NCBI GenBank assembly: GCA_039707655.1
Contig: CM077665.1
Location: forward strand, 290,846,205 to 290,910,204
From: Elymus sibiricus
Taxonomy: Eukaryota > Streptophyta > Magnoliopsida > Poales > Poaceae
DNA: 64,000 nucleotides
Reading direction: 5' to 3'
Shown here: piece after piece, positions 22,938 to 33,200 of the stretch
Position numbering within the stretch: position 1 is the first letter of the stretch
How the letters are laid out: every line of letters begins with the position of its first letter
Notes under the pieces: generated by a model
Told to the model about the DNA's origin: nothing
Database searches by the model: none
The model's input: only the letters and a program-made list of their open reading frames with translations
Translations under genes and position numbers: made by a program

Positions 22938-23660
22938 CTATTTGTCTTGGGGGTGAGAAGGCTCCGGTAGTTGAAACAGAGCCCGGGCTCGCATGCCGAA
23001 GGTTCGTGCCTTGAGGGCGGGTTGGGAGTGCAACACCTCCTTGCCGATCTGTATTTCGGCGGCTAGGGCCGTTGTGTGTTCCTCAGTCCGGAGGGAGCGC
23101 TCCGTGTTGCCGTTGACCGTGATGACGCCATTGGGTCCGGGCATCTTGAGCTTCATATATGCGTAGTGGGGAACGACATTGAAGCGAGCGAACGCTGTGC
23201 GGTTGATGAGGGCGTGGTAACCGCTGTGGAAAGGGACGATGTCGAAGATCAAGTCTTCGCTGCGGAAGTTGTCGGGCGAACCGAACACTACTTCCAGCGT
23301 TATGGTGCCCGAGCATCGGGCTTCTACGCCTGGGATGACCCCTTTGAAGGTGGTATTGCTGGGTTTGATCCTTGATGGATCGATACCCATATTCTTTACC
23401 ATGTCTGAATAAATAAGATTGAGGCTGCTGCCTCCATCCATGAGGACTCTAGTCAGATGGTACCCATGGACGATGGGATCATGAACCAGGGCCACCGATC
23501 CTCCATGACGGATACTGGTCAGATGGTCCTTGCGATCGAAAGTAATCGGACATGCCGACCATGGGTTAAATTTTGGAGCTACGGGCTCGACGGCGTAGAC
23601 CTCCCGGAGAGCACGCTTCCTCTCCGTCTTCGGTATGTGCGTGACATAGATCATGTTCAT
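22938..23660 (-). CDS. B retroviral-type aspartic protease domain
   Basis: An open frame of 240 codons follows gag after three bases. It has VLMDGGSSLNLIY with the catalytic Asp at residue 75. DGGSS in place of D(S/T)G(A/S) is usual in Tat-lineage elements. Flap-like (FKGVIPGVEARCSGTITLEVVF) and C-terminal (FDIVPFHSGYHALINRTAF) parts are present. The frame ends PSHPQDK with no reverse transcriptase after it. The enzyme would cleave gag and gag-pol within particles. It looks open, but an intact gag-pol context is lacking, so expression is doubtful. Confidence 0.8.
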   Translation of the reverse strand: MNMIYVTHIPKTERKRALREVYAVEPVAPKFNPWSACPITFDRKDHLTSIRHGGSVALVHDPIVHGYHLTRVLMDGGSSLNLIYSDMVKNMGIDPSRIKPSNTTFKGVIPGVEARCSGTITLEVVFGSPDNFRSEDLIFDIVPFHSGYHALINRTAFARFNVVPHYAYMKLKMPGPNGVITVNGNTERSLRTEEHTTALAAEIQIGKEVLHSQPALKARTFGMRARALFQLPEPSHPQDK

Positions 23661-23663
23661 GGT

Positions 23664-26186
23664 TTAAACCTCAGGAGGGAATTTCTTCTGTCCTCCGTTG
23701 TTCGGACCGTGGGACTTGTCGTTGTCCTCACTACGGGGGCCCTTGCCTTGGTCCTCGGCTGCTAGTTTGCCGGCCTGTTTGAACACCCAACAATTACAGT
23801 TGGTGTGGTTGGCGGGCTTATCTGAAGTGCCATGGATCTGGCATGGCCTGTCCAAGATCTTGTCCAGCTGAGTAGGTCCATCCCTATTCCCTTTGGTGGG
23901 ATTCTTCCATTTTCCTGATTTGGAGTTGCTGAATCCGACATTAACGGCCGTGTCTTCAGTGTCACTACCGTTGTGTCGGCGCTTGTTCCTGTTGCGCCAT
24001 GGTTTCCCGTTTCCGTCCCGAGCTTCAGAGGTGCCGGGGTCTCCGGGATTGCTGTCTCGGCGAGCAAGCCAGCTGTCCTTTCCCGCGCAAAAGCGGGTCA
24101 TGACTGAGGTTAGGGCCGACATTGTCCTCGGCCTCTCCTGGCCGAGCTGTCAAGCTAGCCATTCATCCCGAATGTTGTGCCTGAAAGAGGCTATTGCCTT
24201 GGCGTCTGGACAGTCAACGATTTGGTTGTTCTTAGTCAAGAACCGATTCCAGAATTGTCTGGCTAACTCGTCGGGCCTTTTAACGACATGACTTAAGTCA
24301 TCGGAGTCCGGAGGCCGGACATAAGTGCCCTGGAAGTTAGCTCAGAAGGCATCCTCAAGCCCTTCCCAGCTCCCGATGGAGTTTTCAGGGAAACTGTTTA
24401 ACCAGTGTCGTGCTAGTCCCTTAAGCTTTAAAGGCAGATATTTTATGGCGTGGAGATAATCTCCCCGAGCCATATGAATATGGAGAAGGAAATCTTCGAT
24501 CCACACCGCCGGGTCTGTTGTCCCGTCATATTGTTCGATATTTACTGGTTTAAACCCTTCGGGGAACTGGTGCCGCATCACCTCGTCTATGAAGCACAAT
24601 GGGTGAGCGGCGCCCCGAACTCAGGCTACGTCGTTCTGGAGGTCGGATGCCATCCGGACATGATGCTCCTCCCGAATTCTATTATTTCGGTCGAGCCAAG
24701 CTTGGTAATCGTCCCGTCTAACGGGGCTGTGCTCTCTCGGTCCATAGATGGATCTTGTCTGTCCTGCTCTAGCGTCTAGGCCGTGTCGCAGATCGTATGG
24801 ATCCTCAGGATATGTTGGCTCCCTTCCTCTCCTACGAGGGGGGTAGGTCTATCCTCAGCCCTTCTAGAGCCGTCCTGTCCCATCCTCGAGGGGGGCAGTA
24901 TGGCTGGTTGTCTTGTGTGCGCCTGGGGGGGGGGGGTGCGGGCTCATGGGCCTCGTCATCAAATTTTGGTAGCAGGCATTGGCGCGGGTAGCTTTTCTTT
25001 TGACCCGACCATTCATTGCCAAACCCTTTTTCGGCTGCTAGGACTTTGTCCACCTGTCATTGAAGGTGTCTTGTTCGGCTTTTATTTGTTGCCGCTTCTT
25101 CTTCAGGCTCCGGGCAGTAGCTATCAGCTGCCGCTTGAACCATTCTTGATCCAGAGGGTCTTCGGGGATGATCAAATCCTCAGTTCCGAGACTGACCTCA
25201 TCTTCCGAGGGAGGAAGATAGTTGCTATCTTCGGAGTCGTTGAGGTCTTCGTGGTTATACCGGTCCTCGTGTCCCAGTGCGACACCCAGCTGTTGCTCGG
25301 GGGCAACGGGGTCGTCTAGATTTTGCATGTTGTCCAGGGTATCCCCTTCCCTGGTGACCGTATTGCTTTCCTTTCCTTTGCGCCCCTTGGATCGCTTGTG
25401 CTGGTGCTGGCGCTTGGGAGGCACCTCACTGCGGTTATCATCGTTCTCGCTGGGGGTGCCTTCACCATCCTTCCCCGTGGTATTGTGGGTGTCTACCATA
25501 TAGACATCGTAGGTGGAGGTAGTTGTCCATCGTCCAGTGGAAGTAGGGATGTCGTCGACATCTTCATCGATGTCATCAGCCTCTTCGGAGGCGTACTCTA
25601 GTGTATCGATTAAGTCCTCGACAATGGCTACCAAGTGGGTGGTGGGTGGGACGCGAAATTCCCAGTGACTGGCCTCAAAGTCCGTCCGAGTATAGGGCGG
25701 GGGTGGGCCATGTGTAATATTCATTCTTTGAATCCGGGCCAGCATCTCACTTAAGAGCGAGGAGCCGGCCGGGCTGTTCTCATGGAGTCCTCCGGAGTCG
25801 ATCTCCGTCGCGTCAAAACAAGGTGCATATTCAGTCGAGGCCGAGCCCTATCCTCCGGTCGTTATGGTCGGATCCGAGCTCGAAACAAGGTCCGGGGCGA
25901 GGGTTGATCCGGAGACAGAGAGGGGAAGGAGGTCCGAAGTTAAAACCTTGGGGTTTCCGGGCTCGTCGGATGAGGCCGTGAGCCCAGCCAGGTACAGGTT
26001 GCCCCGGGCGTCGGTGGCGTACTCCAGGCTGCCGAACCTGATCTTTTGCCTAGGGACGAAGCTGCCGACCTGATCGGGATGGCTGGCCGTATTGTCACAT
26101 AGATCGATACTGCAAGACACCAAGGGTTGGTTGGGGATGAAGATGTCCTTGATGAGGATGTTGTCGCTGATTATCAAGTGAGCCAT
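23664..26186 (-). pseudogene. B gag, broken by frameshifts and stops
   Basis: Successive minus-strand open blocks make up a decayed gag. 26186-25848 is the N terminus (MAHLIISDNILIKD). 25745-25038 is an acidic and basic low-complexity part. 24599-24342 is the capsid core, with YDGTTDPAVWIEDF, YLPLKLKGLARHWL and FPENSIGSWEGLEDAF. 24122-23664 is the basic C-terminal part, with C-x2-H-x8-H-x3-C (CQIHG...NHTNCNC), a variant zinc knuckle typical of Tat gag. The blocks lie in different frames or are parted by stops, so no intact gag can be made. The product would be the capsid protein that packages element RNA. Confidence 0.85.
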
Positions 26187-26214
26187 CGATCTTGCTCGCT
26201 ATCCAACAGTGGAA

Positions 26215-26233
26215 CTCTCAATGAAAGCACTAC
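26215..26233 (-). other. B primer binding site region
   Basis: The minus strand reads GTAGTGCTTTCATTGAGAG after the LTR. F has almost the same sequence (TTGGTGCTTTCATTGAGAG) after its 5' LTR, where TGG is intact. The primer tRNA is not identified. Confidence 0.7.
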
Positions 26234-26716
26234 TGTCGGTGTCAAAACCAGCAGATCCCGGGTAGGGGGTCCCTAGCTGTGGGTCTTGGATCGATGGGGA
26301 ACATGGAACGCAGACACGGTGGTTACCCAGGTTCGGGCCCTCTCGAGGACGTAAAACCCTACGTCTTGCTTTGATTGTATTGATGAGTGTATGACGATTA
26401 CAGAGTCGATCTACCACGAGATCAGATGAACTAGACCCTAGATGAGTCGGATAATGGTTCTTAATCTTCTCTACAGACTAAAAACCCTCTGGTTTATATA
26501 AACACCAGGGATATCTAGGGTTGCACAATGTCGGTTACATTGGAGAAGGAATATGCCGAATCCATCCTCGTGTTCTTGAAGTACACGCCACGGCTTAGGT
26601 GGTTCCCATCTTAGACACGGCGTCATCACAGTCTTCGGTCCTTGACAAAGCGGCCACTGACCGTCCCATAGAGACAGGCCGGCAGCCCGAGGACCCCTTA
26701 ATCCCGGACTCCCTCA
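26234..26716 (-). repeat. B 5' LTR
   Basis: This is the direct repeat of 17289-17773 with the same ends. It would drive gag transcription to the left. Confidence 0.92.
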
Positions 26717-26721
26717 CCACC

Positions 26722-28149
26722 CAAGACTAGGACTTCCGCAAGCCCCTCACTGACATCTTAAACGCTAAATAACCCCCTTCGGTTCATCAAGACCGACGTC
26801 GAGGAAACCATCATCGCCAAAGACATCATGTACAACTACTCTCGCCGTGTACCACTACTTCCATTACCGCCACGAGGACGACTACTTCCCATGGACGGCT
26901 ACTGCGTCATTTGTCCGATAAGACCGCAAGTACCACTACTTCCACGACGACACATGAACATATATACCGCATTGAACCATTCCGCCTCGCCCGCACACAT
27001 CGAAGGTATAACCGACGAGACGATCACCCTTGGACCATTTGCATGTGATGTGTGTATATGGTTGGTTTGTCGAGCACGAGTTGTTACGTGCACGTTCCTC
27101 GTTTGCCATGCCATCGACATGTGGGACACCTGGTAACCGGGATCACTCCCCGTCACTCTTGCTCCGCACATCCTATTTTGTTTTGCACCGACATCTCAAT
27201 GAGTTGTTGGATCACCGGAATGTTGTTGTGACATAATTTTCGTTTTCGCCGCCGTGGCACCCCTTTCTTTCTGGCGAAAAATGCTTCATATCGTATTATA
27301 TGTCCATATTTTCATAAAAGTTGCACGGAACTTCAATGTCATCCTCATGCATATAATTACTCACAAACCCTACATCAGATTAAAATGATTCATATATGTA
27401 AAATATTTAGAATTTCATGTAGACACATTATATGCAACTCCCTCACATGCTAAAAAGATTTGAATTGTTGTTTGCATTAAATCTGCTAAATAACTTGTTA
27501 AAATGGTTTATTTCATAACTAAATAATCGTAGCTCCCAATTAAATGAACTACTCCCTCCGTTCCTAAATATTTGTCTTTTTAGAGATTCAACTATGGACT
27601 ACATACGAAGCAAAATGAATGAATCTATACGCTAAATTATGTCTATATACATCCGTATGTAGTTCATAGTGAAATCTCTAAAAAGACAAATATTTTGGAA
27701 CGGAGGGTGTATATATGTAACTTGACTAGGAAAACATGTAGAATAACATGTTGCATTTACTATTGTTGTTTGACCACGCTAAAATTATGTTTTAGGAAGA
27801 ATAGCACCAATTTCAAAAATTGCATATGGGGATTTTTCGGAATTGTTATTTGTTGTTTCTGACCACATTTGAAATGTCTAGATAGTGTTGTTTCTTTGTG
27901 CTTCACCTATTGCCATGATAAATAACATTTAAACTTGTTGGGTACCTAAACAAGAGTGAAGTAAATAATTCGAATGTGGAGTTTCGTGAGTTTCACTTAA
28001 TATATAGTATTTGATTGTTGCACTTTGCCATGCCATGCCTCATTAAACCAGACATACATCATACTTGCTTGTGCATCATGCCATGATTACGTGATGTTTG
28101 TTCACCGTGTGTTGTTTGCTTCTTTGTGGTGTCACTTCTTCTCTCTAGA
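26722..28149 (+). other. C segment: end of leader and AT-rich middle
   Basis: This continues C after B. GC-rich DNA with a repeated TACCACTACTTCC motif (about 26848 and 26930) gives way near 27230 to AT-rich DNA. A MITE sits at 27552. I see no gene. Confidence 0.55.
27552..27709. mobile_element. Stowaway-type MITE
   Basis: This 158-bp element has terminal inverted repeats CTCCCTCCGTTCC and GGAACGGAGGGTG and is flanked by TA on both sides (27550-27551 and 27710-27711). The inverted repeat extends inward (AAATATTTGTCTTTTTAGAGA and its complement), so the transcript would fold into a long hairpin. It has no coding capacity and would be moved by a Tc1/mariner transposase in trans. It is inserted in C. 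Confidence 0.95.
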
Positions 28150-29487
28150 GTTCCGATAACGTTTTGGAGCATGAGGATTCGTCCGGCTATGTTGTTCGAC
28201 TACTTCACAGATTCAATCTTCTTCAAAGCGGGATTCCAGGCAAGATGACAATTACCTTGGATATCACTACTATCTTTGCTATGCTAGTTGTCTCTTTGCT
28301 ATCGCTATGTCTCGCTACCTACCACTTGTTTGCCAAGCCTCCCAAATGCCATGATCAGCCTCTAACCATTCACTATCCTAGCAAACCATTGTTTGGCTAT
28401 GTTACCGCTTGCTCAACCCCTCTTATAGCGTTGCTAGTTGCAGGTGCAGTTCGTTTTGGGACATGGATGTCATGGGATATCATAGTATCTTGCTTATTTA
28501 ATCAATGCATCTATACACTTGGTAAAGGGTGGAAGGCTCGACCTTTTTCCTTGTGTTTTGTTCCACTCTTGTCGCCCTAGTTTCTGTTATACTGGTTTTA
28601 TGTTCCCTGATGAGAGCATCTAACACATGTGGTATTATGGGCCCCCCATGATCAATTGTTTTAGGATAAAACTCCTCCAGCAAGGCCCAACATTGGTTTT
28701 AAAATTTTCCCAACATAATAGTCTTGAACACTTCTGTTAATTCATAGGGAGTTAACGCTACCCGTTGATTTAATCTACATAATACATGGGGGACCAGTGC
28801 TGATGGTGCTAGTCCAAATACCTAGCAGTGGGAGGTGCCACCTCCGAGCAACTCAAAGCATTGGCTACCGCCCACTGTGCATAGACGATTGTGACCTGAG
28901 AACGAGATACGTGGGCTCCTATCAGGATTGTTGACACACCGAGTGGTCTTGCTGGTTTAGTTTTACCTTTGACGCATGGCTTGTCTACCAGGATTCCTTA
29001 TAGTAAGCATCGTGTTATCACGGGGTGAGGTTTTCCATCAGATATGTGTGGTAATTTATAATGGACTACTTGGAGCACCCCTACAGGGTTAAATCTTTCG
29101 GAAAGTTGTGCCGTGATTATGTGGTGACTTAGGAATTTATGATATCCGGTTGTAGAGAACTTGACACTAAATCTAATTAAAACACACCAACTGTGTGCGT
29201 AGCCGTGATCATGTCTTCTTATGAGGTTTGAACCAAGAAGAGAACACAGTGGGGTTATGTTTGGATCGTAAGTAGGTGTTTAGGATCACTTCTTGATCAT
29301 TGCTCGTTTGCGCCTGATTATGCATAGATCACTCTTCTTATTCTTGTACTCGTAGGTTACCAGATACAAATGCTTAGTGCTTGCTACAGCCTCACCACTT
29401 AACATTCCTCACCCATTATGATTTGCTAATCTTGATACCCTTGGTAATGAGACCGCTGAGTCCCCATGTGTTGGAGATGTTTCCCAG
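28150..29487 (+). other. C terminal region, homologous to A and D
   Basis: This aligns by eye with 14940-16350 of A and with about 39200-37830 of D in reverse. It includes TGCTTAGTGCTTGCTACAGCC and GACCGCTGAGTCCCC. A frame at 28164-28580 is open for 138 codons with two hydrophobic stretches (FAMLVVSLLSLCLATYHLF and YVTACSTPLIALLVAG), but it is broken in A and D. It corresponds to the putative intron of A, so I do not call it a gene. X2 interrupts the region after TTTCCCAG. Confidence 0.6.
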
Positions 29488-30051
29488 TGATAAGACCCGG
29501 CCATTCATTGACCCGGCCAGAAAGGCAAAGAGCCTCATGGGTTAGTTCTTTTCCTGGTCAAGGAGAGGAGCTCGTCACAAGGGGGACTGGAGGCCCATAT
29601 CAGACCCGCCCCGTGTTGCCGGCTCAAGGACCAGGAGAGCGGGCAGGCTTATGGATGACTTGAGGAATATCTTCCTAACTTGAGAGATACGTTTACTAAG
29701 AGTTAGAGTAGAACACGGGTTATGAGTATGACCCGGATTCATCTGGAACCTAGGGATTCAACCTGTTATATAAAGGGGGATCCCTGTGAAGAAAAGGGAC
29801 AAGTTAGAAACCCTCGAGAGCTAGTTATCGAAAGCAATACCCTGTAATCGAGATCATCATCATCAATAGCAATCAAGCATGAGTAGGCTTTTACCTACAT
29901 CGCGAGGGGCCGAACCTGGTAAACTAGCGTCTCTCGTTTCCGATCAACCCCATTCAAGCAATCACCTAGCAGCGATGGCCTCACAACTTAGTTCTCTCAC
30001 GAGGACATCTGCCGTGACGAAACCACGACAGTTGGCGCCCACCGTGGGGCC

Positions 30052-30244
30052 AACGCACGATGGTTTTGAGTTATTGAAGGGAGCCCTTCTAGGGACCGAG
30101 AAGTACGCAATCGGCCGAATGACGTATAGCCGGCGAGGCAAGCTCTACATCGACGATGCAACCTGGGGTCCCGAGGCCGGCTCAATAGAGTTAGTATACC
30201 AGGTCCCGTTTGGCAAGATCCACATTTTCATTGGCGAGATTGTC
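30052..30244 (+). pseudogene. X2 gag N-terminal fragment
   Basis: Downstream of the primer site the frame reads HDGFELLKGALLG, then GKLYIDDATWGPEAGSIELV and FGKIHIFIGEIV. It meets E after ATTGTC. On the far side of E the same register continues with RRALRRPKQRRG (37393-37427) until D interrupts it. The position suggests a gag-type leader protein. I do not recognise a domain, and the true start is uncertain. Confidence 0.4.
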
Positions 30245-33200
30245 TGTGACGCCCCCATTTCGATCGTACGCTAATCATACACGCAAATGCGCACGATCAA
30301 GATTAGGGACTCACGGGAAGATATCACAACACAACTCTAGACACAAATTAAAGTCATCTTCATATTACAAGCCAGGGGCCTCGAGGGCTCTAATACATAA
30401 GCTCGAATACAAATGAGTTAGCGGAAGCAATAATATCTGAGTACATATATAAGTAAAATAGTTTGCCTTAAGAAGGCTAGCGCAAACATAAGCAACAGAT
30501 CGAAAAGGCAAGGCCTCCTGCCTGGGAGCCTTCTATCCTACTGCTAGTCGGGGGCAACCTCCATGTAGTAGCAGGCTCCGTCAGTGTAGTAGTAGTAGTC
30601 GTCGGCGGGATCATCTATCTCTTAGGCTCCGTCATCTGATCGCAGTAGTCGTATCGAGGGGAAAAGGGGAGCAAAACAACCGTGAGTACTCATCCAAAGT
30701 ACTCACAAGACTTACATTAGATCTTTGCCAAATATGCATCATTATCAAAGGAATGGGGCTATATCTTTGGACTGACTACAGAAATGCCAGAATAGAGGGG
30801 GAAGACCTAGCCTAACGAAGACTAGCATCTTCAGCATCTTGCAGCATTAGAAAAGTGTAGATTAGCATAATATAAGTAGCAAGTTCATTTAGTAACGCCT
30901 AGAGATTCTTCCTCGACTCCCTGCGAGAAAGCAATCTCGGAGCCAACAATTTCATTTCAAGTCTCCATTTCTAGTTGTAAGATCAGGATACAACTCCGAG
31001 CGTCCGTTGCCGTGGACACGACTATTCGAATAGATATACTTTCCTGCAGGGGTACACCATCTTGCCCAACATGCTCGATCAACTCTGGTCGGACACAATT
31101 TCTAGGTCATGCCCGGCCTCGGCCGATCGACACGCCGTAGTCCTACCTAGGCTCAATAGAGAGGCCACATGCCGGTCTACATCCTAATCGCGAAGGGGTC
31201 ATGGGCCAATCGCCCTTTGCAATCCTGTGCGTTATGAGGACGGCCGGTGTTAGTCCTGGCACCTCTTAATACAAAGACAGTGCTTACGCGGGCCACCCGG
31301 GCGCTTGCCGCTCAACTATGACGTCTGAAGAGCTTTCGGGCGAATGTATGACGTAGAGTGCTCATATTGATTCCCGCGTGGTGGTTAGTGCGAAACAGGC
31401 CAGAGGCCTTCTCAGATCACATATCCAAACCCATTAATGTTTTGTTAACTGCGGTGATGATCAACGATCCATGATATGTGGTCCCGTTGCCCCGTCTCGA
31501 GGACTTACGACAAGGTCAAAGAATGCTCGGCCATGCCTCGTGATTATTACATAAGCAACCTCTAGGTCAATCCGACCTCAACATGTATCTGTAGCAAAGT
31601 AACCGTGTGTCCATACATCAAGGGGGGATCCGAGGAATCAACCTCGATGAATCCCTCTCGATGTAACCGTCAAGGTGACCTGGGAGGAATCACCCTCGAG
31701 GGTCCACACTTGAGGTATTGCACGTCAGAGTCGTTATCGGGAGTGGTAACGGAGGAATCACCCTCCGAAATCCATGACCGACTAGCTTCACTACAGAGAT
31801 ATCATCATGAGTGCGTTACGAAGTATCACCCTCGGCACTCGATGTTAACTATGTAGAGTCGTACAAGTAAGGGGTGTGAGGTGATGTGTCGGGCTTGGGG
31901 ATTGTCGATCATGTTGATCGAGTCTTCGGGTCTCCGATAATGAAGAAGGGCAAGAGGGACAAGTGGGGTAACTGGGGGATCACTAATCAACCTATACTAA
32001 GCATTTAGTATAACAGTAAGGTACAACAACAGTTTAACAAAAACAGGCTATGGATCAGAATAAGAGGTATCTACAAAAGTAGCAAAATCTAATGCAAGCA
32101 TGAGAGAGAAAGAATTGGGCAATATCAGAATGATTAAGGGGGGGGGGGGGTTGCTTGCCTGGAAGCTCTACTGCAAGTGGTTGGATGTCAGCGACATAGT
32201 CGTACTCGGCAGCAGCGTCAGTCTTGGTGTCTACCAGAGAGAAGAGAGGGAAGAAACAATAAATATAAAGCAAGCAGATGCATCATGATGCATGACATGA
32301 CAACATGACAACATGAAGAGAGGGATGAGCTAACGCAGTACTACACGTTACAGACGGAGCGACAAAATATCTGACGATATTTCCCGGGTCTCAGGCTTTT
32401 ATCAGACAGATGATCCTAACACAAAATGCCCATGTTCATCATGCTAGAGGCATGTGACAGATGAACGAACAACGTATTCCGATTCGTTGGATTTTTCTAA
32501 TCAACTTTCATATATAAATTATTTTCATCCGAGTTATAATTTAATTTCTATGATTTTTCAAAGTTTTAATAATATTCTAAAATTTCTAGAATTATTAATA
32601 AATCGAAAATAAAAGGATAAATTGCTATGGGTACACAGGAGTGTACCAGCAAGGTGCATGTGTGGCTGACATGTGGGTCCAGCCTGTTGAGTCAGCAGGT
32701 CAACTATTGACAAGTTGACTGGTCAACTGGGTCAACACGTACCCACCTAACATTGACTGGGGCTAGCCCAGTCAGCAGGTTGACTGATCAACTTGGTCCA
32801 GTGGGACCGAGTAGTCAGTGACTCTACCACTTAGCAGGGTTGCTAATTCTTTTAATTAATTTAATTAACTAACAGGCCCACAAGTCAATGTCTAGTTTTA
32901 CTAAAACGTTAATTTAGCGGGGGCCCGCATGTCATTGGGCCAGTGGGGGCTATTAAGGGTTAGATTAGTGCTAACCCACATGTTAGTGACCGGACCCACC
33001 TGACAGCGACCACGGTCGGCCCAGACGCGGCGGCGTGTGGGGACCCTGACTCATAAGTCGTGATCACAGAATGTACGTGCACAGTGATCCAAGAGATCAA
33101 TGTTCACTGAAAACACAGAAACTGAATAACAAAAGTCTTACATCCGCTATGTACCGTTTTACTCAAATATGACCTCTATGGCCAAGTCTTCATAAACTCG

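Larger units (their letters stand above)
17289..26716 (-). mobile_element. element B: Ty3/gypsy (Tat-like), gag-protease only, with antisense gene
   Basis: LTRs of 485 and 483 bases are flanked by a perfect CCACC duplication (17284-17288 and 26717-26721). Orientation is minus: primer site at 26215-26233 and polypurine tract CAGTTCGGGGGCTAC at 17774-17788. Gag starts near 26186 and protease ends at 22938. Between protease and the antisense gene (ending 21678) there is only 1.3 kb, with no reverse transcriptase, RNase H or integrase. The antisense gene near the 3' LTR is a known trait of the Tat lineage. More than 30 LTR differences are visible by eye (about 7-8%), so the insertion is fairly old. 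Confidence 0.92.
10675..29487 (+). mobile_element. element C: large non-coding LTR-type (LARD-like) element, interrupted
   Basis: Pieces at 10675-11245, 16691-17288 and 26722-29487 join across the clean insertions A and B. They give a GC-rich leader, then AT-rich DNA, then a terminal region closely related to 14930-16350 of A. X2 interrupts it at GTTTCCCAG, the same sequence A has near 16347. The left end is hidden by the copia element and the right end lies past X2, outside the window. I infer a member of the Triticeae class with very long LTRs and no pol. The resemblance to barley Sukkula is from memory only. Confidence 0.65.

Noticed and set aside
24783..25603. Plus-strand frame of 178 codons and neighbours
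   Set aside because: Antisense shadows of B gag, which has recognisable gag motifs on the minus strand.
27552..27709. microRNA precursor
   Set aside because: The hairpin is fully explained by the terminal inverted repeats of a Stowaway MITE; nothing points to a specific mature miRNA.
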